DNA of 28,604 nucleotides from Chara braunii (Eukaryota; Streptophyta; Charophyceae; Charales; Characeae): contig BFEA01001125.1 in NCBI GenBank assembly GCA_003427395.1, positions 51,010 to 79,613 on the forward strand. The letters are read 5' to 3'. Position 1 is the stretch's first letter. Each line of letters begins with the position of its first letter. Below are positions 19,715-28,604 of this stretch, in pieces. A program made the translations under genes and the position numbers. The notes under the pieces are model-generated. The model saw only the letters and a program-made list of their open reading frames with translations, ran no database searches and was not told where the DNA came from.

Positions 19715-20815
19715 CATGAGNAAACGGCAGCCCATTTTGCTGTACGGATTACAGAGTCAGCAATCGACAAAAATGAGTGGTATTGGTCCAATATTCGGGA
19801 CGATGTGAAATTCATCGTCGCAAACTGTCAAGTCTGCGTTGCTGACAAGGCGCCGATCCACCCGCCTAGATCGATAGTTCCAACGGTAGTTGAGCGGCCG
19901 TTCTAGAGGGTGAGTATGGATACCACCGATATCGTGGTACCTCCTAGTCCTAAGAGCTGTGAGTATTCAGTCCTATTGGTATTTGTCGATCATTTTTCGA
20001 AATGGATCGAGGCCTACCCGTATCGCACACGACAAGCCGCCGAAATCGCGCGGTATGTTAACCGTTTTCTCGGGATGCACCAGGATACGGAAGAGATCCT
20101 GACCGATAACGGGGCAGAATTCAGAGGGGAAGTATTAAGGAACCTGGTCATACACGGTGTCGTTGTGCGGAACACCGCGCCCCATATGTCACAATCCAAT
20201 GGGCTGGTAAAAAACGCCAATAGGGTGATAAAGACAACATAAATAGACTTAGTGATTCAATGAAATCATCATGTAAAAAAGCGAAATGATACCAAGCCTC
20301 CCTGACGAATCAACGCTTAACTGCCAGCCCACAAGGGCCACAACCCGAGACAAGGCCAAGCGACATAAGAGTTAATGGAGCGGTCCCTCCCCAGGCTAGC
20401 CCGAAAACGCCAGAAAATGACCAAGTTGGCCCATGGCCGACAGGTTTCAATCTACGAGGCCCGGAATGGGAACGCAGGTCCACGACCCCAGTACAAGTTG
20501 GGGGACATCGTGCAGGTGAGGAAATGTGCTCGCCAGGGCAAGCTAGCGCCATGATTCTTCGGGCCATTNCGTGTGATTGATCTCGGACCCAACGGCGTGA
20601 ACACCGTGCGGCTTGCGCCTGAGGTCTCCGGCAGCCGATCGGCTCGGCCGATCATCCGCCACGTGTCCTACCTTCGTCCCCTTCCTCCTTCCCCATCTTC
20701 GCCTTCATCTGATTCCTCCTCCGCAGCGGAAGAGGACGACGACTGCTTATCGCCTGTCTCTCCGTCTCCTTCTCGTTCTCCTTCCGTTACTCCGTCCCCG
20801 TCGCCATTGCCATGA
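19715..20815 (+). pseudogene. pol: Integrase of gypsy unit 1, broken
   Basis: It would insert element DNA into the genome. Domains: H2C2 zinc-binding module (His 19715 and the second His six residues later, CQVC at 19826-19837), then the DDE core. First Asp is in SMDTTD (19919-19921) and second Asp in LTDNGAEF (20105-20107). The expected Glu in NGLVxNANRV is Lys (AAA at 20210-20212), so the triad is lost. A TAG at 19904-19906 precedes the core. After a decayed stretch (20240-20450), the C-terminal GPY/F-type module is recognisable: KLGDIVQVRK, KLAP then TGA (20552-20554), FFGPFRVIDLGPNG, and RPIIRHVSYLRPLP. A Ser/Pro tail ends at TGA 20813-20815. No chromodomain is visible. Confidence 0.85.
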
Positions 20816-22606
20816 GTTTTTTTATGGAGCGAGCTCTCGACGATCCCCTGCTGGTGCCAAGGTGTCACATCTCGGTGATCCGACAAGTTCACCATCCGCG
20901 GCTCAATCCGGACCTTCGGCGACTGGCGCAATTCTTCTGTACTCGGGGAGTGTACGCAGCTGCTGAATTTCGCTTTGCAGGCAGTTCCCAGGCGGTTGTG
21001 TAGGCGGAGGCGGTGGCAGTTCATCGGCGATCGACTCCCGAAATCAGCCACGTGTCTACGGTGGTCGCCTTCAGTGGCGACATCAGTACCATCAGCCCGC
21101 TGCGGCATACAGCCATCAAGACGTCGCTCCGGCTCTGGGCGCAGCAGTTGGCGGCGGAGTGGAATCGTTAGCTCACGCCCCACGGAGATAACCTTTTTCC
21201 CACGGACGGCGTCGATCTCAACGGGATCCGAACCTTCCAACACGAGCCGACAGTGGTGCTCCCCGAACTCATCCCCTTGCCCCGTCCTCAATGAACCCAT
21301 CCCCGATTTCCACCTTCGACCTCTTCTCCTTCTTTCCCACTTTCCGGCAATCCGGAGTCCATCCACACCTTTGCTTTTGTCTTGAATCCCTCGATGTCCC
21401 CCTCCTCGATCCCCTGCAGTTGAGGTGTTGGCGAGAACACCTCGTAGAGTTGTCGGTGTGTCTGGTCGGTGTAAGGGTCACGTGGACGCGGCACGAAGAT
21501 CACCGCTAGTGGGCCGAGAACCTCGAGCTGCTTATTATCGAGGCGTGGCGAACAGGAGTGGAAGGCGATCTGCTCGGATTCCTCTTCGGATCGGTGTGGC
21601 CCGATCATCGCCAACTGATCGTACAAGAGTTAACAGTCCCCCTTGCGCAGCTGGCCGACGATCTCCCCCTTAAGATCGTCTCACAGAGCGACGACAGCCC
21701 GGTCCCGCACGTTCGCACGCGGACCTTGGCGCCATATCTTCAGTGGTCGGTGTGCTTAGAGGAAAAAGGAAGCGGCCACAACCCACCATCACAGCGCGGT
21801 AATTTGGACCCGCACGAGATACATGATAGTCGACCTCGCCTTCTTCCAAGATCGGACGGCTTCCGAGAATGAGGAGGTAGAGATTGAAGCGGAAGAAGGA
21901 ACCTCGGAAGAAGAAGAAGAGGTCGAAGAAGAGGCTGACGAGGAAGAAACTCCCGAAGAAGGGAGTTGCGGTGAGCACAACGAAGGGGAGCAAAGTGAAG
22001 AGGAGGAGGAAGAAGAGCAAGACAGCGAAGAAGAAGAAGAAGCGAATCTCCGGCTTCATCTGGCTCCACACCCCGGCCCTTCGTTCGTCTACGTCAAGAT
22101 CTCAGCGTTCGGGCTCCGTCCCCGGTCGTTCTCTCGCCGACCCCGTGATTACCTCATGCTTACCCGCCTCCCTGGTAGACCTCCGTTCCCTGATCGATAG
22201 TGCCCTTTCCCCGACAACCTTTTCTACCATCTCTACGCTACCCGCCTTCTGGTCTCCGTCTATCCGCATGCCATCACGCGCTCTGTAGTCGACGCCTTCC
22301 TCCTTCATGTGCTGCTGTTTAGCGCAGACTAGCGGGAATATAACCACGTAGAAATATATTGTGTTATATCCGGCACTTTCCCCGCCTGCGAAGACTATGA
22401 GGATTTTTGCGCCGCCGTGCGTCGAACCCTTTCGGCCATCTACCCCGACTACATTGCGGCTTTTCGCCATCTTCACGAAGACCCTCGCTTTCCCCGCATT
22501 CATCGCTCCTTCCACTACGCTACCCTTCCCGCCTTCGCCTCCCCCGCCATCAGTCAGTTCATGCCCCCTCTTCCCCTTAACCACCCGCCCTCACCCCCCT
22601 CGATGA
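20812..22606 (+). pseudogene. Extra ORF downstream of pol, unknown family, broken
   Basis: I do not recognise it. Its ATG (20812) overlaps the pol stop as ATGA. Pieces read as coherent protein in sequence. First comes a frame from 20812 with stops at 21001-21003 and 21169-21171, carrying STVVAFSGDISTISPLRHTA, LRLWAQQLAAEWNR and FPTDGVDLNGIRTFQHEP. A frame change near 21290 leads to FDLFSFFPTFRQSG, HLVELSVCLVGVRVTWTRHE, a TAG near 21508, then DLLGFLFGSVWPDHRQLIVQ and VPLAQLADDLPLKIVSQSDD. A frame change near 21790 leads to a Glu-rich tract (about 21860-22050) and, through TAGs at 22198-22200 and near 22330, to FYHLYATRLLVSVYPHA and YPDYIAAFRHLHEDPRFPRI. Pieced together it is about 590 residues. 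Several stops are TAG where CAG would fit. It could be an envelope-like or accessory retroelement protein; no clear signal peptide or membrane anchor is seen. Confidence 0.5.
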
Positions 22607-22910
22607 TTCGGTTGCCCTTCCCCGGGAACATCTGCTTTAGAGTGCCTATCCTCCTTTTTCTCATTGATGCATGTTCGGTCGATACGTGTCACGGTGACGA
22701 CACGTTTAATCCCCTCCTTGGATTGCTAATGGCCCTCCCTGAGAAATTAGTAGTAGAGCTGTGTTTGCCACGTTGGACGACGACCACACTCATTCGAACG
22801 GTAAGTGGCATAGGGAGAAGAGCTCCGCATGTCGATCGATTAGAGAGATCGACATGTGTCAACAAGCAAGCAGGAGCTTGCTCATATTGGAACCCCCTGG
22901 GCGTCACATA
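22607..22910. other. Short non-coding tail before the second LTR
   Basis: About 300 bases hold several inverted repeats: ACGTGTC/GACACGT near 22685-22706, a 10-bp hairpin CATGTCGATC/GATCGACATG (22828-22837 and 22847-22856), and AGCAAG/CTTGCT near 22866-22881. The polypurine tract expected directly before a 3' LTR is not seen at 22890-22910. Confidence 0.5.
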
Positions 22911-25343
22911 TGTAATGAACCAATTTCTGTAGCGCGCGACTTTCTGCGCGATTGCAATGAGGGGTCCTAAGCTGGGAAGTTTGGGCCAATTACGGGAGAC
23001 TGGAATTGGAAGGAAATTGCATCGGTGCCCTTGTTTCTTCGTCTTTTTCGTCGTCTCTTTTCGGATGGTTGGGTTCAGGGCCGGGTGAGTCCCGGGACGA
23101 TCGATTGATTGATTGGCTGTGTCTGCGGCGCGCCGCCGTGCGCGCGATTAATAACTGTTGNCGTCGCCTCTTTTATTTCGGTTTTGGAATTTGGGCACGG
23201 ACATCACGTGGGAATTTGCTTCGTTCTTTTGAATTTTCTTTTTGATTTTTTTTTCGAATCTTGCCGAACCCCGATGGCTCCCTGAATTTTGGACTTTCCT
23301 TCGAGAACTTGTGCTTTTTGCATTTCCCGCATTACTTAGGAATTTAGGAATTTTGTAATTAGGACTTTCTTTTGCCGCACGGCGCCGTTTGCTTACGTGC
23401 TTCTTTATGCGGCTGCAACGGAATTCTGATTAGTCGGCGCCTTTAATCGGGTGTGTAACTGTAATTTTGGACTGGCGTCATTGTAACGGTATCCTTTCTT
23501 CTTGTGCTTCGTCTTTCCCGCTCTCGTCTTCTCTTACTGTGTCTGGCCAGCCCCGCAGGACACATGATCGGATCGATGCGTGGAGAGCGGCTACGTCCCC
23601 CGTGCCACGATCGAACCATGCAGACGTAGGCAATCCCTCTCCCTCTAATCTTACTTCTAAGTCCTTGTAATTTCGTGTTCGTTGCGCATGCATGCACGCT
23701 ATAAATTCCAGCTGCGCGATTAGTTAACTGTCTTAACCAACTGTTGGAAGCTCGGGGTTGCGCGATCAGAGAGGGTCGGCACACGAGCGAAGTAAGAGGT
23801 GAGTAGAGCAGGAGTCGGGCGACAAGACGAGCTGGTGCCAAACGCGTGTTGTTGACGCGGGCCACGACGGACTGTGGGCGTGGGCGAACCTGATGGGTGC
23901 GGGAGGACTAAGCGGTGTGACGACTTCGTGGGTTGGTGCGCGACGACGGACTGTCCGAATCGGAAAAGAAGAGAGAGGAAGAGAGAGTTGAGGTTGATGG
24001 ACGCGGATTTGCTGTTTCTTTTATCTTTTGTCCCTCCTGTCTCGTGTATATAAATTTTGATTTCCGCTCCGGGCGATCTGTCCGTTCTCTGTTTTTCGGA
24101 ATCTGGACTTGGGTTTTGTTCANACTTGTCTTCGCGATTTCCATCTCAAATGCATTGTGTGTATATTGCTGAATGAAGGAATGTATCGATGCCATGTTTG
24201 ATTACCTTTGTACTAGATCCTTGCCTTTGCCTTTGATTCGTTGCATTTGATGCGCTCGTGAGTAGGATAGGAATTTTGCGCGATCGGTAATCCTGTTCTC
24301 GTTTTGTTTGTCTTTTTATGAGGCTGTGTGGTTGTTGCATCTTGCATGCTCAAAAATTACAATGTGATTAGACAATCGGATGTCTGGCCCAGCGAACGTC
24401 ACGCGGGGACGTGTGTAAACGCGATATGAGTTGCGCATTTGCACGCACCCCCGTGCGTTGATTCGTCTAACCCAAAAAGACCATTGATTGCAGAAGCACC
24501 GTCTGATTGGACGCGGGCATCCAGGATCCGCGACGGAACAGTCATCCCATACGAACACGTGTAGGCGCGACTTGGCTCGCGTGGCCTGCACGTGCTCGCA
24601 CGCGGTGATCGCAATCGACACGGACCCGCCCTTAGGCATCTTGTAGCTCTGCGATGACATGATGACACGCTCTAAGAGCTCGGAGTCGTTGCTGTACGAC
24701 CCAAACTACTTCACCCCCTGGGTAAACGAAATCCTCTGACGAAGATACCCTTGCCTCACCGAGAACCGACTGTGTCCTAGGGAGTTTCACTGTGATCTGA
24801 TTTCCCCACTCAGGACCACACCCACTACTTCACCCACCCAGGCTTTGTCGTTATCTCCACCAGTTTCCCTCCCTTTCGCCTTCTTCTTCCGTATCATCAA
24901 CTCAGCGTCGTCCCGTGGAAGGTCATAGCCCCATACTGACCCAGCACGCGTTGCGGAAATTGCCGACGACGTGGCGACCAGAGGACCTTGGACTTCCGAA
25001 GGCCTAGCCCGAACGCGCGACGATCGGCGCCACATGGCAACTCCCGACGGCCCGACTGATCGGAACCCCACCCACCCCGAAGGGACCTCCCCGCAAATCG
25101 CCGTCCTCAGAACCAATGGCTCGCCCGACCTTGAGCGATCCGCGCATACCATCTACCTTGTGACCAAGGGCGGTCCACCCTCTCCGCCAAATTGCACTCG
25201 TGCCCTTGAAAAACCCCGCCATAGGAGATCTCGTTCTGACCTGGGACTCCACCCCCACTTTCCCAAAAATCCTTCGCACACCCCTTTTCGCACTTCAAGG
25301 CCCACATCTTACTCCGATCAGGAAGTCGCGCTGGGCGTGAGGT
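22911..25343 (+). repeat. LTR of gypsy unit 2 / shared middle LTR (about 2.43 kb)
   Basis: It starts TGTAATGAACCAATTTC and is colinear with 11901-14361, with scattered substitutions and a few small indels, including a ~22-base gap near 24792. The right edge is inferred from the PBS at 25344. TATATAAA is conserved at 24047-24054. Depending on history it is the 3' LTR of unit 1, the 5' LTR of unit 2, or both. No gene is found inside. Confidence 0.7.
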
Positions 25344-25358
25344 TGGTATCGGAGCCCG
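25344..25358 (+). promoter_or_regulatory. Primer-binding site of gypsy unit 2
   Basis: TGGTATCGGAGCCCG is identical to the site in unit 1 and lies about 140 bases before the gag ATG. Confidence 0.65.
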
Positions 25359-25496
25359 ACACGTGGCCGGGTTCTAGGATTAATAGCACGCTAATTGGGT
25401 GATTTGGCGAACCGAGGGCGACCTCGACCCCGGAACGAGCATAGACGCGACCCCAGCATCACCCGAAGTAGATCAGCTAATCGACTGGCAGCTAAC

Positions 25497-26542
25497 ATGA
25501 ATGTAAATGCACAGAATCCGAATCCGCAGCAGAACGCTAATCAACCAGATCCTTATCAACCCACCCCACGAGCACGGGCTCCCATGATGCCACTTGATCT
25601 CTATCTGTTCGACCCTACACATCATCTTGTAGGGGCATGGCTGGCCACGCTCCGGGCACAAGAATATGATGATAACGAAGCTCAGGTGAACATCCCCGCT
25701 CGATCAGCAGGGGACGCTCATCATTGGTTTAGTACCTATGTATGGGTGGATCTCCCGACCTTTGAGCGAGATTTTTTGAATCGATTTGATTATGACCATC
25801 CAGAGCAAGCACTCTACATGATCAAGGACCGAGTTCAAAAACCTCTCGAATCCATTGCAGAGTATCGAAACCGGTTCTATCGAATGTTTGTGAAAACTGA
25901 GAGAGGCGAGCAAGTAGGGAGAGATTTGTTCATAGATGGACTCCGCAGCCGAACGATAAGGGCGAAACTGCAAAAACACTTATCTCCCATCAATCACACA
26001 CTGCAACAGATCATGGCCGCGACAGAGGAGATGGAACGAAAGTTCGCGGCGAATTTCCTAGAAGGGGAAGACTATCCTAAGGAAGGGTGTTCGTCCGAAC
26101 TCGCAAGGGCAAGAGCTGAGCTGGCTGCGTTGCAAAACAAGTTTGAAAACATGGGGTTTGTGTCAGGACCTGTCACCTACATGGAACAGATAGCCCCTAA
26201 ACGACCGGCCCCGATTGTAATCATGAGTGTCCCTATTCCTGCGGCATGAGCACTTGTAATGACGACATCCCCACCACCCATCGAGAATCTTGTACGATTG
26301 AATGAATCAACCGCCATATTTGAGCTGACCAAAACATTAATTAGCCTAATCGAGGAAAGCAAAAAGGAACAGTGAGAACATAATGCTCGGTTAGAAGCTA
26401 CGATGAGAAACATGCGGCCCATCCCGGTGCGTGCCCTCTGATCCAACAAGGGATGGCCCCGGCGCCTACTCTCGGGGGAGCCGCGAACAATTTGAATGTT
26501 TGCTATGCATGCCATCAACCAGGGCATCTAGCCCGTGATTGC
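25497..26542 (+). pseudogene. gag: gag of gypsy unit 2, better preserved
   Basis: ATG 25497 opens a frame that is intact to TGA 26247-26249 (250 residues). It contains the gag core (HHWFSTYVWVDLPTFERDFL, SIAEYRNRFYRMFVKTERGE) and a helical segment with QIMAATEEMERKFAANFLEG. The TGA replaces a CGA still present in unit 1, and coherent sequence continues in the same frame (SPPPIENL, then AIFELTKTLISLIEESKKEQ) to a TGA at 26372-26374 shared with unit 1. The zinc knuckle CYACHQPGHLARDC (26501-26542) is in a different frame after a shared frame change near 26425. This is the best copy for defining the ancestral Gag. Confidence 0.87.
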
Positions 26543-28164
26543 CCCCACAGGCCCCCACAACAACGAATAGGGGTCGCACCCATGGCAGCAGCCCCATCGC
26601 TAACGGACCCGGACGGGTAGGAGCTCTGATGGAGGAAATGGAAGGTGGAGGAAGTGCGTTAGCTACCACGGAAGAAGCTGCTGAGCTCATCCCGTTAGAC
26701 GAATATGTGTCGCTTGGTTATACGGGACTTGGAATGATTGGAACAATCAGACCAGCGCCGGAACAGAAGGAAGTGGCGGAGTGGCGACCTTCTCCAGGAG
26801 AGATGGAGTCGGAAGGACCAACCTTCGTCACTGGGGAAATTGATGTGTTGAACATCGTCCGAGCTTTGGACCATCGGATTCCACTTCCGATCGGCCATTT
26901 GCTCTCGATCTCTGAACAGGCTAATGAGCGGATGATACAACACAGTAAGGAGGACCGAAAACGATTCGCCCTCGCCCGAACCACGAACGTAAAGGCTAAA
27001 GGCCCCACGCCAGATGAAAATATGGTTGGCACGACGGATCCAATACAGGTAGGACTAATACAAAAGGATGACCATTTCTTGCGTATTAAACCGATCCCGT
27101 GGAAATCTGCGGAATGCGATATTGAAATATGGGGAATTCCGTACAATGCAATCATTGATTAGGGAGCTGTTGTTTTGGCCACCTCGCAAAGAGTAGTTGA
27201 GAGAGCAGGTAGGCAAAACGACTTGATCATGCTTAGAGAGAAGGATCAGCTCGTTTCGGCAGACGAAGAAAAAATTAAAACGGTGGGAAGAATGACCAAT
27301 GCCGCTTTCCGATTGGGAAAGGTGCATGCGTTAGGTGACGTCATGGTATTAGATGTAAACACCTACGACGTTCTTTTCGGACTTCCCGCTTTTGTGGCAT
27401 TACAAGCGAACCTGGATTTCGACCGACGGTCAGTCGTCCTTCGAAATACGGGAGGAGAGCCCTATGCTGTACCTATGAGACTAACTCTTCGTACTACCAT
27501 CAACGCAGTTCCGCGAGTTTCACCAATGATAGAGGGGACTCTTTGTATGATTACCTGGGAAGACGATGAGCCATCATCGAAGGATGCGGACAGCAGTGAC
27601 GAAAATGACCTGGAAATTTTGCAGCTAGCACGACAACGCATTTATTACCCACCGCGCAGGACGATCGCAATAACAATGCATCTAACCAGTCGGAATATCC
27701 AAAGGACCAAGGCGATGATTTTGGGTGAACCCCTCGTACAGATTTCGAGGATGGTCAACTCTTTGGAACCCTCTCAAACCCTGTACGAAGGAACCTCCCC
27801 TCTCCTTGCCCGATACAACGACAAAAAACACTACTGCGATATCATAGATCTATTGAAGTCCCTGTTGACACCCACAAAGGAAGTACGATTGTTACAACTA
27901 GGGGCGGAGACCAGTTCTTTGGAACCTTCTGGGCATCTCGAGGCCGAGTCGGACGAGCTTGGAGTAAAGATCGCAACTAAAACCGTACATTGGCAAGATA
28001 TCTACGACGGGATCACCCCGGAAGGACACGTGGCCATCCGGGAGGAAGACGCCCAGATGATGGTCACGGTGTTGTCCTGGCGATCGGACCATTCGTTTAT
28101 CTTTGCGCCACCGCCTGACGTGGCAAAACAAGCACGCATGAAGCAGATCGACGTACGAATCTAG
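26539..28164 (+). pseudogene. pol: Protease and linker region of pol, unit 2
   Basis: An open frame to 27162 covers the linker and the start of the retropepsin-like domain, then stops at TAG 27160-27162. This is exactly at the catalytic motif, where unit 1 has IDSGA. Coherent protease sequence continues in frame (GAVVLATSQRVVERAG, VMVLDVNTYDVLFGLPAFVA), uninterrupted by the MITE of unit 1, through the acidic linker DDEPSSKDADSSDEND to a TAG at 28162-28164. That stop is shared with unit 1. The frame is otherwise better preserved than in unit 1. Confidence 0.82.
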
Positions 28165-28604
28165 GAACAACTTTTCGAATTACACGTTCCACAGTACGTG
28201 CCGGACGTGATTCATCATTTGCTTGCGGATATTCTGACGGAATATTAGGGAGAGATTAGCGTAACCGATACTGATATTGGCTTGTCGTTGGTTATTCAAC
28301 ACGAAATTCAAACGAGAAATCATTCCCCAATCCACTGTAAGCCATACCTATACTCCCTGATAGAACGAAAAAAAACTCTCGAACGAATTCGGGAATTCGA
28401 AGCAAGCGGGTGGATCGAACCCGCCACCGGACCATGGTCATTTCCAGTAGTGTTAGTACCAAAGAAGAACGGATCAATTCGCATATGCATCGATTATCGC
28501 AAGCTGAATGAAATCATGATTAAAGATGTGTATCCCCTCCCCCAGATTGATGATTTGTTGGATGCAATTTAATACTCTAATTATTTTAGCAAGTTTGATA
28601 TTCG
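28165..28604 (+). pseudogene. pol: N-terminal reverse transcriptase of unit 2, cut by window end
   Basis: It begins with EQLFELHVPQYVPDVIH. A TAG at 28246-28248 stands where unit 1 has CAG. It then runs through LSLVIQHEIQ and LYSLIERKKTLERIREFEAS to PVVLVPKKNGSIRICIDYRK and LPQIDDLLDAI, and stops at TAA 28570-28572, shared with unit 1. The window ends within the segment that is duplicated in unit 1, before YMDD. Confidence 0.85.

Larger units (their letters stand above)
11901..28604 (+). mobile_element. Two same-strand Ty3/gypsy units arranged LTR-internal-LTR-internal
   Basis: The sequence from 11901 onward and that from 22911 onward are homologous and colinear, starting abruptly at TGTGACGAACCA and TGTAATGAACCA (TG start typical of LTRs). 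Unit 1 has its LTR, PBS, gag, pol and an extra ORF up to 22910. Unit 2 has its LTR, PBS, gag and the beginning of pol, and is cut by the window end. The order protease, RT, RNase H, integrase places them in Ty3/gypsy (Metaviridae). The shared middle LTR fits a tandem retrotransposon made by unequal recombination, or a second insertion next to the first. No polypurine tract is visible before 22911. Both units are inactive because of stops and frameshifts. Confidence 0.8.

Noticed and set aside
20668-21366. 232-codon minus-strand open frame opposite the post-pol ORF
   Set aside because: The plus strand gives a continuous, better protein-like series with stops explained by CAG to TAG; the minus frame is probably its shadow.
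21789-22071. Leucine/phenylalanine-rich minus-strand frames suggesting membrane proteins
   Set aside because: They are the complement of a GAA/GAG-rich Glu tract on the plus strand.

Overview
The window is nuclear DNA of a plant-lineage eukaryote and consists almost entirely of transposable elements. Evidence for this is two Ty3/gypsy-type retrotransposon units primed by an initiator-Met-tRNA-like site, a PIF/Harbinger DNA transposon with a Myb/SANT-like (trihelix) partner gene, microsatellites, a foldback MITE, and no bacterial-style operons. My best guess is a streptophyte (charophyte) alga such as Chara. That guess rests on remembered resemblance of the Harbinger-associated proteins and cannot be proved from the window. 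I see no host housekeeping gene, rRNA, complete tRNA or CRISPR array.

Layout. (1) 1-623: flanking DNA with a (GA)n tract, a small inverted repeat and a short tandem repeat. (2) About 624-9184: one large PIF/Harbinger-type element of roughly 8.6 kb with imperfect inverted ends rich in CCTTGTGG/CCACAAGG motifs. It holds four decayed genes: a Myb/SANT-like protein (+, 1223-2875), an antisense acidic ORF with 59-codon repeats (-, about 3985-3167), an uncharacterised ORF (+, 4106-5834) and the DDE transposase (-, 8637-7234). All contain frameshifts and/or premature stops. (3) 9185-11900: gene-poor DNA with three copies of a ~50-105 bp repeat and an antisense ORF fragment. (4) 11901-28604: two Ty3/gypsy units in the same orientation, arranged LTR, internal region, LTR, internal region; the second unit is cut off by the window end inside reverse transcriptase.

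The gypsy unit encodes gag with a CCHC zinc knuckle, an aspartic protease, reverse transcriptase, RNase H, a PHD-type zinc finger and an integrase (H2C2, DDE core and a GPF-type C-terminus). An extra, unrecognised ORF follows, whose ATG overlaps the pol stop. Both units are defective and share several stop codons and frame changes, so the damage partly predates their separation. Unit 1 additionally carries a 340-bp near-perfect foldback MITE with a 3-bp CAT target duplication. A 95-bp perfect duplication around a single N in RT looks like an assembly join.

The most interesting items are the PHD finger placed between RNase H and integrase, the extra post-pol ORF, the gene-rich Harbinger element and the foldback MITE.
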